Below, in pieces: positions 1-9,880 of a stretch of DNA of 37,655 nt (position 1 is its first letter; each line of letters begins with the position of its first letter). The stretch lies in the NCBI GenBank assembly GCA_021205205.1, contig JAJPXY010000003.1:1-37655 (forward strand), given 5' to 3'. The position numbers and the translations under genes were made by a program. The notes under the pieces were generated by a model, which saw only the letters and a program-made list of their open reading frames with translations, did no database searches and was not told the origin of the DNA. Source of the stretch: Clostridiales bacterium. GTDB taxonomy: Bacteria; Bacillota; Clostridia; Oscillospirales; Oscillospiraceae.

Positions 1-940
1 TCTACATTATAGCATATTTTGAGAGAAAGAACGGAATAAATCAGAGGTTCCTTAAATATTCTTTTCGTTACGGTGTGTCCGCAGCTTCCAGGCGATACAA
101 CGTGTCCAGACCGACGATTTATTCCTGGCGGAAACGCTATGACGGCAGTCTTGGCTCTCTGAGAAGTTTTTCACGGCGGCCAAAGCACCATCCAAATGAG
201 CACACAGGGGATGAACTGAAACTGATTCACGATATGCGCCGCAGGAATCCTCATGCTGGCCTGGTCGTATTCTGGGTCAAGCTGCGCCAGCGCGGTTACT
301 CCAGGTCCATCAGTGGCCTCTTGAAAGTGCTGAAGCGCACAAATCAAACAGGGAGTAAGCTGCCAAACCCTAAGTACAAGCCAAAACCCTACGAGCAAAT
401 GCTGTATCCTGGACAAAGGGGGGCAGATCGATGTGAAGTTTGTACCTGCGTCCTGCTTGGTTGGTGAAGCCGCCGTCGACGGCGGCTATTACCAATACAC
501 TTTTATTGATGAGTACAGCCGTTTTCGTTACCTGGAAGCCTTCCAGGAGCACAGCGCTTATTCTTCATCCGAGTTTGTGAAGCATGTAGTGAAGAAATTC
601 CCTTACGCAATTGAGTGTATTCAAACGGACAATGGTCTTTACAAACCGGCTCAATTCTAAAGGCACGAAACAGCAGACCTTGTTTGAGCACACGTTGGCT
701 GAACTGGGAATCCGTCACAAGCTGATTCGCCCCTATACGCCGAGGCACAACGGTAAGGTCGAGCGCAGCCACCGGAAGGATAATGAATATTTCTATGCTT
801 CACATAAATTCTATTCCTTTGAAGATTTCAAAAAGCAGCTTGCTGCGTGGGAACGCAGTTATAATGATTTTCCCATGCGTCCTCTTAACTGGCGCTCTCC
901 GAAAGATGTTCTTTTCTCTTTCCCTGGCTGTAAAGTATGA
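1..940 (+). pseudogene. Degenerate IS481/IS3-like DDE transposase, 5' end outside window
   Basis: The first reading frame is open from the left edge, so the gene begins outside the window. It opens with a helix-turn-helix (GVSAASRRYNVSRPTIYSW), typical of IS481-type transposases. The integrase core follows in three frames. Near 418-423 a run of six G shifts the frame; with five G it would read RGQIDVKF, restoring the first catalytic Asp. A second break near 626-630 follows QTDNG; about five bases seem lost before FTNRLNS. The third part holds the last catalytic Glu in the context NGKVERSHRKDNEY and ends at TGA 938-940. All three acidic residues are still encoded, but not in one frame, so no active enzyme is expected unless the sequence is wrong. 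It is more AT-rich than the rest of the window, in keeping with transfer. No terminal inverted repeat was identified. Confidence 0.85.
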
Positions 941-979
941 TTGACAAACCTACAAAATGGCTTCCGTGAGTCCCCAATC

Positions 980-1468
980 TTATCCGGCAAAAGCGTTTTG
1001 CCCGTTAGCGTGCGCCCCCACAATGTACTCCAGGGCGATGTCGCCCCGCTCGTACTCGTAATTTTGCAGCTTGACTTCCCGGAAGCCGTGCTTTTCGTAG
1101 ATGTGCAGGGCGGTTTTCAGCTTACGGTTGGAGAGCATAAAGAGCCGTTCGGCCCCGTGGTCCAGCGCCCAGTCCATGGCCGCCTCGAACACGGCAGTCC
1201 CCGCGCCCCTGTGGGGGAGGGCGCTGTTGGAACCCAGCTTGCAAATTTCCCACGTGGTCCCCTCCATGGGCGTCGCCATGCAGGTGGCCAGCGGGGTCTC
1301 CCCCTCCACGGCGAAGAAAATCATCCCGCCCCGGTCCAGTTCTCTGTCCAGGTTGGCGAACAGCTCCCGGTCCGGCTCCTCCAGGGAGCCAAAGTTGGAA
1401 ACGATCCAGTCGGTGTTGAAGTCGATGAATGCCTGGCGGTAGCGCTCCTCAAAGGGGATGATGTTCAT
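980..1468 (-). CDS. GNAT family N-acetyltransferase
   Basis: A 162-residue protein of usual GNAT length. The acetyl-CoA pyrophosphate-binding motif A appears as PHRGAGTAVFEAAMDWA (about residues 85-101), followed by a motif B-like stretch LKTALHIYEKHGFREVKL that is typical of the C-terminal half of the fold. GNAT enzymes move an acetyl group from acetyl-CoA to an amine; the substrate cannot be told from sequence. The start ATG is at 1468, preceded by a purine-rich GGAAAGGAAG. It ends in TAA close to the broken transposase, and it lies downstream of the yibE/F-like gene on the same strand, separated by a probable terminator, so it is probably its own unit. No other domains are seen. Confidence 0.88.
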   Translation of the reverse strand: MNIIPFEERYRQAFIDFNTDWIVSNFGSLEEPDRELFANLDRELDRGGMIFFAVEGETPLATCMATPMEGTTWEICKLGSNSALPHRGAGTAVFEAAMDWALDHGAERLFMLSNRKLKTALHIYEKHGFREVKLQNYEYERGDIALEYIVGAHANGQNAFAG

Positions 1469-1545
1469 GCGCCTGCTTCCTTTCCGTTTGAGACCCGTTT
1501 TTGTTACTCGTCCATGAGTATACGCCCCAAACAGGGAAAACGCAA

Positions 1546-1579
1546 CCCCGGAACGGCGGCCTCAACCACCTTTCCGGGG
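1546..1579 (-). terminator. Hairpin after the yibE/F-like gene
   Basis: Eight-base arms CCCCGGAA and TTCCGGGG flank an 18-base loop that can itself pair further (GGTGG with CCGCC). On the minus strand it is followed by TTGCGTTTT. It sits 10 bases past the stop of the membrane protein gene and fits a Rho-independent terminator with a modest T tract. Confidence 0.5.
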
Positions 1580-1589
1580 ATTGTATTGC

Positions 1590-2804
1590 TTATTGAGATA
1601 GCTCCTGTTCCGTATCCACACCCTCCCGCCGGTTCAGCAGCAGGGCGGTGAACACCGCCACGCAGGGGACGGCCAAAATGATGCCCAGACTGCCCGCAAT
1701 GGCCCGGATCAGCTCGATGGCGACAAAATCCGTGTTCATCAGCTGAGTGAAGGACACCTGATAGGAGTAGATCAGCACCATCATGTTGAACGACGCCCCC
1801 GCCACGGCCAGCACCAGGGTATTGGCCATGGTGCCGGTGGCGTCCCTGCCCACCTTCATGCCGGAGCGGAACAACTCCCGGGTGGTGATGTCCGGGCGCT
1901 TCTGTTTCAGCTCGTCCATGGAGGAGGCCACGCTCATGGCGATGTCCATCACCGCGCCCAGGGCAGTCAGCAAAATGCTGCTAAGCAGCAGGCCCCGGAT
2001 GTGCAGGCCGTTTTCCGCCTGGACCAGCATTAGGGCCTCCGCCTCGTCGGACTGGTAGGCGGAGATATGCACCAGCCGCACCGCCAGCGTCCCCAGCAGG
2101 GCGGCGCAGCCCACGCCGCAGATGCAGCCCAGCGCCCCGCCGGCGGTTTTGGGCTGCCAGCCCCCCAGCAGGTAAAAGCCCACTACCGTGGCCACAGCCA
2201 CCAGCACCAGCGTCATGGGCACCGAGGGGTAGCCCCGCAGGGTCAGTGGCACCAGCAGGAACACAGTGCTGACGAAGGCGAATGCCAGCCCCAGGAAGGC
2301 CATCAGCCCCTGGAGCCCGCCCAAGGCCACCAGCGCCAGGGCGAACACCGCCACGAACAGCAGCAGCCACGGCGTCCGGTAGTAGTTATAAATGGAGACG
2401 GCGTAGACCCCCACGCCGGTGGTGTCGATGCGGACGGTGACCCAGTCCCCCTCCCCCACGTCCACGTTATAGAGGGCGCTGAGGTAGTTGGTGACCTCCA
2501 CCACGTCCCCCTTGTAGCGGCCGGACTGAATTTTCAGCTCCAGCACCGTGCTGCCCACGGAGTAGTTCTCGTAGCTCTCGTCGGTGACGGTGTTGTCCGC
2601 CAGCACGGAGAGGACCTTGGCCCGCTCGTACTCGGTGCCGCTGCTGTCGGTGGTGGTGTAGCCGTTCCAACCGGTGTTGGCCCAACGCAGGGCCAACAGA
2701 TAGACCAGGGAAAACACAATAATGACAACGGCCTTCACCGCCCGCCCCTGGGCCGCCCGGTCCAGCGAGCGGATGGGGCCGGGGGATTTCTCTTTTTTAT
2801 CCAT
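1590..2804 (-). CDS. YibE/F family multi-spanning membrane protein
   Basis: A 404-residue protein recognised as YibE/F family. An N-terminal membrane anchor (about residues 23-42) precedes an extracytoplasmic beta-rich part of about 100 residues (EYERAKVLSVLADN...VTVRIDTTG), then at least six hydrophobic segments from about residue 145 to the end. The family hallmark is the stretch between membrane segments with GAVMDIAMSVASSMDEL and FRSGMKVGRDATGTMANT. The biochemical role of the family is unsettled; it is present in many Firmicutes, often in pairs, but only one copy is seen here. The start has an AGGAG eleven bases upstream. The gene is downstream of the giant surface-protein gene, separated by a hairpin. 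Confidence 0.9.
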   Translation of the reverse strand: MDKKEKSPGPIRSLDRAAQGRAVKAVVIIVFSLVYLLALRWANTGWNGYTTTDSSGTEYERAKVLSVLADNTVTDESYENYSVGSTVLELKIQSGRYKGDVVEVTNYLSALYNVDVGEGDWVTVRIDTTGVGVYAVSIYNYYRTPWLLLFVAVFALALVALGGLQGLMAFLGLAFAFVSTVFLLVPLTLRGYPSVPMTLVLVAVATVVGFYLLGGWQPKTAGGALGCICGVGCAALLGTLAVRLVHISAYQSDEAEALMLVQAENGLHIRGLLLSSILLTALGAVMDIAMSVASSMDELKQKRPDITTRELFRSGMKVGRDATGTMANTLVLAVAGASFNMMVLIYSYQVSFTQLMNTDFVAIELIRAIAGSLGIILAVPCVAVFTALLLNRREGVDTEQELSQ

Positions 2805-2846
2805 AGCTCAAAACTCCTAAGCGGGGGAAATTTGCGTCAAACAGAT

Positions 2847-2872
2847 GGGGCAGGGGCCGCAGCCCCTGCCCC
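2847..2872 (-). terminator. Strong GC hairpin downstream of the surface-protein gene
   Basis: An 11-base-pair perfect stem (GGGGCAGGGGC with GCCCCTGCCCC) and a four-base loop. On the minus strand it is followed by ATCTGTTTG, a weak T tract. It lies between the end of the surface-protein gene and the yibE/F start, and probably terminates the former. Confidence 0.55.
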
Positions 2873-2941
2873 GCTTGTTGGTTTTGGTTGCTTTCTGAGA
2901 ATGGTCGTGCGTTTCCGTTGGCCCAGACGGCCTGTTTCGGC

Positions 2942-3445
2942 TTATTCAGCGTTGTCGGTGCGCTTCCGGCGGAAGTAAATCACCAGACCGATGGCGGAAC
3001 CAGCCAGCAGGATCACCCACAGCAGGAGCTGGAAGGTGTCGCCCGTCTTGGGGGAACTGCTGGAACTGGAGCTGCTGCCGCTGGAAGTCGTGGAACTGCT
3101 GGAGCTGCTGCCGGACTTGGTACTGCTGCTGCCGGAGCTGGAATCCGTGTAGTCGCCTTCGTCATCACCTGTCGCGGCAACCAGCGCATCCAGGGCGGCA
3201 ATCAGGGCGGCAGTGGCCTCGTCCACCTCATCCTGGGTGGCGTCGGGATCACTGAGAACAGCGTTGGCATTCTGCATTGCGGCTTCCAGGGCGGCCCAGC
3301 TGTCCGCAGTGTAACTGCTCCCGGTCAGGGTTTCTGTTGCGGCAATGGCAGCGGTCAGCGCGTCGGTATTCACGGTGGCAGTGGCCGCAGTCGTAGTCAC
3401 CAGCCCGGCAATGGCGCTGTTCAGGGCGGCAGTCGCCGCGTCCAC
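2942..3445 (-). pseudogene. Segment 4 of the surface protein: last FIVAR repeats and SPKTG sorting tail
   Basis: The frame is open from 3481; the listed start is a GTG inside a FIVAR repeat, so this is not a believable independent gene. It holds the end of the third FIVAR repeat, the fourth repeat (LTAAIAATETLTGSSYTADS onward), a Ser/Gly/Thr spacer made of TSSGSSSSSS-like runs, and a cell-wall sorting tail: SPKTGD, a 20-residue hydrophobic stretch and the basic end FRRKRTDNAE. Because the third stop lies before this part, any protein ending there would not be anchored by sortase. No sortase gene is seen in the window. Confidence 0.7.
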
Positions 3446-4035
3446 CTCATCCTGGGTGGCATCGGCGTTGCTGAAAACGCTCTACGCGCTGGTCAGCGCG
3501 GTTTGCAGCGCAGCCCAGCTGTCCGCGGTGTAGCTGCTCTCGGCCAGGGCACCCGCCGCTTCAATGGCGGCGGTCAGGGCGGTGGTGTCCACCGTGGTTA
3601 CGGCCTCCAGCGCGGCAACGGCGCTGTTCAGGGCGGCAATGGCGGCCTCAACCTCGCTCTGGCTGGCGTCAGGGTCGCTGAGGACGGCGTTGGCGGCCGC
3701 CAGCGCAGTCTGTACGGCGTCCCAGCTCTCGGTGGTATAGCCGCTCTGGGTCAGGGTTTGAATCAGGACGCTCACCTGACTGACCGTGGTTTTCAGTTCC
3801 TCCTGGGTTTCCTCGCTCACCGGCGCTTCCAGCGCGTCAATGGCGCTGTTCAGCGCGGCGATGGCCTCGTCCACCTGGGTCTGGGTGGCGTCGGCGTCGC
3901 TGAGGACGCTCTTGGCGCTGGTCAGCGCGGTTTGCATTGCGGCCCAGGTGCTGGCGGTGTAGTCGCTCTCGGTCAGGGCCTCCGCCTGCTCAATGGCGGC
4001 GGTCAGTGCGGTGGTGTCCACGGCGGCGGCAGCGG
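3165..4035 (-). repeat. Four tandem FIVAR-type repeats in the surface protein
   Basis: Four units of about 65-70 codons, each with the pattern LTAAI-x-A-x-xL, SYTA-S-WAA-QTAL, VLSD-DATQ-xVD-A-AALNSAI. The second unit is the most diverged (LKTTVSQVSVLIQTLTQSGY). FIVAR repeats are known from wall-attached proteins that bind host or matrix glycoproteins. The third unit carries the amber stop at 3482-3484. Confidence 0.8.
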
Positions 4036-7000
4036 TGACTACGATCTCGTCGCAGTCCCGCACACGGAGGACGGCCACCTCCTCACCAAAGGTGTCGCTG
4101 TCCACGGCCAGGGTCTCGGGGTGCATATACAGCACGCCCACGGCGCTGACGGTGGCCCCGGTGGTGACGGTTTCGGCCAAGGTGTTCTCGCCGGTGGTGC
4201 CGGAGAGGATGTAGCCGTCAATGAAGACCACGGACTCGCCGGTGCTGTCGGTGACGGTGAACTGGGCCAGAGTGCCGTCAGAGTTGTAGTAGACGGAGCC
4301 GACGGTGCCTTCCACCTGGATGAGCTTGCCGCCGTTGGCCTCGTAATCCGCGCCCTCGGCGCAGGTCACCAGGGTTGGGTCCACTACGTTCAGGTTTTCA
4401 TCGTCCAGAATGGTGTAGCTCATCACCTTCAGCTCGATGTCGCCCTGATAGGACGCCAGGTAGCCGGTGACTTCCATGTAGGCGCCCAGCTCCAGGCCGG
4501 ATTCGGCGCAGGGGAAGATGTCGATGCCGCCGGTCTCGTCCTGGATGTAGATGCAGTCGAAGAAGGCGTTGTCCTCGTTGGCGGTGCCAGCGGTGACGTA
4601 GCCCCGCACCTTGTAGATGCTGCCGGAGCCTGCGCCATTATCGTAGGCGGCGCGGACGGTGGCGATGTCAGTGACAGGCAGCTCCACCTGTACGTCGGTC
4701 AGGATATTGGTGATGATGGTGGTGTTGGCGTAGGGCAGGTCATAGTCGTCCACGTCGGCGTCCACCTCGAAGTCGGAGCAGAACACGCCGCCGGAGACAA
4801 AGATGGTGCCGCCGTAATCGGTATCCTCGCAGGCCAGGAACACGGCGTCGCCCTCTGCGGTGACCACGTTGTAGTTGTAGCCGGAGCCGCTTTCAATCAC
4901 GTCGGAGGCGCCCACGCCGTCCTTGTCGCTGTCGATGGAATAGGTGGTGTCGAAGCCCTTGACCAGCCAGGTGCCGTCGCCTACGTTGACGGTGCAGCCG
5001 CTGTACTGTCTGTAGACCTGGTAGTCCTCGCCATCGGCGACGCTGTCCACGTCAACCACGCCAGAGAGCCGCTCGGATTCCATGTTGAACTTTTCCAGGT
5101 AGAGCCGGTAGGCCTGGCCGCCGTTGTTATTGACGTCGTAGGCTTCGTCGTCGTTCAGGCTCATGGAGGAGCCAAGGGCCTCCAGCAGCTTGTTCTGCTG
5201 GGCGGCGGTGTGGTACTCCGCGGAGCTGCTGGCCTCGCCGTAGTCCGCCAGGCCGCAGACGATGACGCTGCCGCCGGCCTGCACGTAGGCCTGTACCGCC
5301 TCGATGAAGTCGTCCTCATAGAGGCTGGCCACGTAGTCCCCGGCGTTAGCGGTGCCGTTCTTCTTGGCGGGGGCGGAGATGATAAGCAAGGCACAGTCGT
5401 CCAGAACGCTGTCCTCGCCGTAGTAGTCCTCCACGTCGGTGACAATGTTCAGCTTGATGGACTGGCTGGCCGCGATGGTCTCCAGCTCGGTCATGTTGCC
5501 GCCGTAGTAGCCGGTGACGTAGTCGTTGTAGTGGCTGCCGTCCACCACCACGTTGGTCACCATGTCAGAGGAGACATAGCTGACGGTCAGCGGCTCGGTG
5601 TAGACCTTGGTCACGCCGTTCAACGTGCCGGTGATGGTTGCGGTGTAGATGGTGGAGCCAAGCCCATCGTAGACGTAGTAGAAGCTGTAGTCCGCGGTGT
5701 CCATGCTCTCCACCACGGTGGGAACGCTGGTGGTGGCCACGATCTGGTCGGTGATGTCGGTGACGTTGCCGTCCAGGTCGGTGACGGTGAAGGTGATGCG
5801 CTCGACCTCAAAGTCCTTGCTCTCGTTGTTATAGAGGCTCAGAGTCATGTTCAGGGCTTCGTTCTGCACGGCCAGAGCGTCGTTGCTCTCGAAGGTGGAG
5901 ACGCCCACGGCTTCCACGTCGCCCACCCACACAGGGGCGGTGACGGCGATGTCGCCGTCGGCCTCGACCACCTTGATGTAGTAATAGGAGTAGTCAGAGC
6001 TGACGTTGAAGGTCACGGTGTCCTCGCTGCCGCTGACGGTCTGGGAGGCCAGCACGTAGCCGCCGTTGACGATGACGGAGACGGTGCCCAGGGAGCTGTC
6101 GGTGGGGTCGCTGAGCTTGACGGACAGGGTCACGGTGCTGTCCACGTCGCTCTCGGAGAGGATGGTGCCCATGATGTTGCCGTCCAGGGTGTAGTAGATG
6201 GAGAGGTCGTTGTCCTCGGTGGCGTACACGCGGTAGTTCCGCATGGCGTCATAGATGTCGTCCTCGGTCAGCTTGTCCGCCAGGACCACAGAGCGGGCGG
6301 TGTTGGCGTCGCCCCACAGGCCCTTGTGGTTGTCCTGGTTGTTGGTGGGGGCCACGTGCCAGCCCTTGTCCAGCGCGCGGGTGTAATACTCGTAGGAGGG
6401 GAAGTAGCTGGAGGAACCGATGGTGCCTTCGCCGTTGCCCACCTCGATCAGGGTGATCAGCTCGTCGATCTCCTCGTCATAATAGGAGAAGTCCTGGAAG
6501 TCACCGAAGGTGGTGCCGGGGTGGTTGAACTGGCTGATGGAGTCGGTCGCCGTTTTCAGCGTCTCGTAGTAATTCTGCAAGGCGGTGGAGTAGGTGGTGT
6601 AGGCGCTCTGGGTCCGGCTCTGGAAGCCGCCGGTGTTGAAGGTGTTGATGTGGCCCAGGCCGTTGGACCAGGTCATCTCGTAGCCGAACAGAGCCACGAA
6701 CTCATCGGTGGTGTACTGCTCGGCGTACGCCTTGCCCTCGGTCCACTCCTCGCTGAGGGAGCCGTCGGTGATAGTGACAGAGTCGCTGGAGGCGCTGTCG
6801 AAGGAGTTGGAGTGGTCGGTGACGGCCAGGAAGTCCAGGGTGTCGGTGGTCTCGTGGACCTCGGTGGCGTGTTCATAGGCGTCGGTGATGCTGCCCGCGC
6901 CGTCGGAGTAGTTGGTGTGGGAGTGCATCTGGCCGAAGTAGATGTTATAGGTCTCCTGGCTCCGCTCGGTGAAGGTGCGGGTGGTGGTGGTGCTGGTGGT

Positions 7001-8089
7001 GTAGCCCTCCAGCTCCGCGTAGGCCATGATGCTGGCCCCGCCGAAGCCCTTGGCCAGGGAGATGGGGGAGCTGCCGTCCTCGTCCAGGACGTACTCGTTA
7101 TAAACGGTGTTGCCATCGCTGTCGGTGGCAAAGACGTAGTTGCCGTCCGCGTCCGTGTCATAGGTGATGGCGTAGTAGATGGTCGCGCCCTCGGTGGCGG
7201 TGGTCAGGGTGACCTCCACCGATTCGTCCTCGATGTACACGCCGCCGCCGTTGGGATTGAACTTGACGGAGGAGACGGTGCCCGCCGCGTAGGTCAGGAT
7301 GCGCTTGACGCTGTCCGCCCGGCCCTCGCTGGTGGCGTAGACCTCCAGAGTGGCGGGGAGGGAATCCAGGGTGGGCTTGCTGCTCTCGTCATAGGTCAGC
7401 CACTCGCCCTCGCCGGTGGTGGTATCCACAAAGCGATACTTAATGGTCGCGCCCTCGGTGGAGGAGGTCATGGTCAGCTCGGTGCCCACGGCCTGGTCCT
7501 CGGAGTTGTCCGGGGTGACGGAGACATAGCCGGTGATTTCGTCAGAGACGATGGGGCTGCCGGAGAGGACCACGGAGTCGATGCGGACGGTGCCGCTGCT
7601 ACTGATGCTCTTCCCGCTTCCGGCTGCAACTGTGGTGCTGGGAACCAGCCGGATGTACAGGTTCTCGGCGTTCTCCGCGCCCTCGGGCACATCGAAGGTA
7701 AATTCAATATACTCACCGGGATTCATGCTGGTCTTTGCCACGCCGTCGGTGACAGAGCCGCTTGCCGCTCCGCTGCCGCTGCTACTGTAATAGCTATAGG
7801 AATAGGTACCGGTGCTGAAGTTCTCGAAGGTCTCACCGTCGGTGGAGTATTGTAGCTGCCACTCACCGGAGCCAGTGTTGCTGGCCCGGAGGCGGAAGCT
7901 CAGTTCCATGTCGCCCCAGCCTGCAGAGGAAACGGCGAACTGCATATAGTCGTCGCTGCCGTAGCCCAGGCCGGTGCCGCCCATGTACCAGTTGGAAATC
8001 TCGGTGCTGCCGGAGCTGGTGCCGGTGGTGAAGGCTTTGACCTTCTCGCCGCTGACCACAGCGGTAAAGGTGGCGCTGCTGTCCAACAT
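3482..8089 (-). pseudogene. Segment 3 of the surface protein: PHP metallohydrolase core, Rossmann-like domain, OB-like folds, FIVAR repeats
   Basis: The largest piece (frame open from 8197, first ATG 8089). A carbohydrate-binding-like beta domain and two HexC-like domains precede the PHP domain. That carries HSHTNYSDG (near 6925), AVTDHSNSF, FGYEMTWSNGLGHINTF, FNHPGTTFGDF and NNQDNHKGLWGD, which supply the His/Asp metal ligands of the CehA/McbA family. It is followed by Ig-like segments, a Rossmann/GATase1-like domain (VVVDGSHYNDYV; GGSVIVCGLADYG; GGTIFVSGGVFCSDFE), two OB-like folds (FDCIYIQDETGGIDIF; KLIQVEGTVGSVYY) and two and a half FIVAR repeats. It ends at TAG 3482-3484 where a sister repeat has Lys (TSAKSVLSD versus TSA-stop-SVFSN). 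The catalytic core looks intact; on its own this segment would lack a signal peptide and a wall anchor. Confidence 0.75.
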
Positions 8090-8197
8090 ATCGTTGACGT
8101 TGTACAGATCGCCGTTGACAGAGGTAGCGCCGTCCTCATAGGGCCCGCCGCCGCCCCAGGCAGCGATGCTCTCCTCAATGGAGGAATCGGTGTCATA

Positions 8198-9775
8198 CTA
8201 CACGCCCACCTCGGTGGTGCCGGTCTTGTAGAACTGGTAGACGTAGATGGTGGGGTTGCTGGTGCTGAAGCTGTAGGTGGTGAAGCCGGAATAGTACTCC
8301 ACATACTGGTTGTTGGAGCCGTATTTGGCGTTGACGTTCTTGATGTAGAAGCTGCCGGTGGTGTCCGTCGTTTCCAGCTCCCACAGGCTGTAGTCGCTCT
8401 TTTCCGCCAGGGTCAGGCTGGAGCCAGTGGAGCCGCTGGTCAGGTACAGACCGCCGTTTTCGAAGGTGTAATAGCCTTCGTCGGTCTCCCGGACGGTCAA
8501 AATCAGCGCGTCGCTGGTGGTGGTCAGCGTGGTGTCCTCCACGGTGCCCGCTGCGCCGGTGAGCTTGCTGCTGCTGGCGGTGCCGGTCATGGCAAGGCCG
8601 CCGTTGGGGTAGTAGATGACCACCTGGTCGCCCTGGGCGATGGAATCCACCAGGGTGCCGGTGACGGTGTCACCCGCCTCATTCCCGCCGTCCTCAACAG
8701 GGGTGAACTGGAGGGCGAACATCCCCTCACTGTCTTCACCGATGGTGGCGTAGCCGCTCCAATAGCTCTTGGAACTATACCACTCAATGTAGCAGTCGCG
8801 GCCGGTGTTCTTCACATAGTAAAGGCCGTTCCCAGCGTCCTCCAGGGTCCACTGGTCATTGACCGCCCCCAGGGTCAGGCTGGAATAGCTTTCCGCCATG
8901 CCCAGGTTCTGGTCGCCGTAGGCGATGTTGATGGTGCCATCCTCGTTGACAGTGACGGTCCAGACCTCGGTGGAGCTGTAGCCGGACAGGGTACCGTCCT
9001 CGGCCTTGGTGACTTCAACGCCGTTGTTATAGTAGGTGCCGTAGGTGCTGGAAAGGGCCATGTTATAGCTGGGCGCCCAAATGACATAGGTGCCAGAGGT
9101 TATGGCGCCAGTCTCGCCCTCGCCCTCGTCGTCCTCGTCGCCGCCGGTACCGGTGGAGGTGACGGTGATGTCGCTGGCCTGGGCCACATAGAGCTGTAGG
9201 CCGTTGTAGGCAGTAACCACGGCGTACAGGCTGATGACGGAGCCTTCCGTGCCTCCCGCACTCTCCAGCACAGAGGACGCGCCATAGAGTACGATGGTGT
9301 TGCCGTCGGCATCGGTCAGGGTGGTGCTGGTGCCGACAGTTCCCACAGTCAGGCCGGTCAGGTAGACCCGGGTGCTCTGGAGGGCCTTGTTGTCGCTGTA
9401 GTCGCTGGTCAGCTGGGCAATGGTCACGGTCTGGGAGGGCAGCTCAGAGGTGGAGCCGATGATGGTGTAATCCGTCACGCCGGTCAGCTCCACCAGGCCA
9501 TTATAGGTGGTGTAGGTGCCGCTGGCCCGCACGTCGTCCCCCAGGCTGAGGTCGGAGGGGGCGGTGGAAAAGTACAGGCAGATGCCGCCGGTTTCGTCCT
9601 GCACATAGACGGACTTGTTGCTGATGTAGGTGACGGTGCCGTCCACGGTGTAGGTGACGGAGGTGTCGGCGGCGGCCTTGACCTCCGCGATGGTGGAAAC
9701 GTTCTCGTCAGTCTCATCGTCCTCATCGCCGCCGGTGCTGGCGGCGGTCAGCTCCACGGAGTTGGTTTCACTCAT
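8198..9775 (-). pseudogene. Segment 2 of the surface protein: OB-like fold and beta domains
   Basis: Between the first and second stops. The frame is open from 9880; the first ATG is at 9775, within the interrupted Ig-like domain and without a convincing ribosome site. From about residue 297 of the joined protein there is an OB-like fold of the kind found in YhcR-type extracellular nucleases (VDGTVTYISNKSVYVQDETG, then DDVRASGTYTTYNGLVELTG). Two beta-rich modules with repeated YYVKN/FYIKN motifs follow, up to TEVGV before TAG 8198-8200. After the stop the frame goes on as YDTDSSIEESIAAWGGG. A CAG to TAG change would be enough. There are acidic Gly/Asp/Glu linkers between domains. Confidence 0.7.
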
Positions 9776-9880
9776 GGCGCCGTTCAGCTCGGCGTAGGCG
9801 TACAGGGTCTCCCCGATGTGGTCGGAGACGTCCAGGCTGTTGCCCTCCAGGGCGGTGTAGTCGCCGCTCTCAGAGTCCCG

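Noticed and set aside
941..1651. Open frame of 236 residues on the plus strand
   Set aside because: Antisense to the acetyltransferase gene and running into the yibE/F-like gene. No recognisable protein features.
2888..7855. A 1655-residue open frame on the plus strand
   Set aside because: It is antisense to the surface-protein gene, made of Gly/Val/His/Asp-rich low-complexity sequence as expected from the opposite strand of a GC-rich, Thr/Ser/Asp-coding gene. It has no domain and no believable start site.
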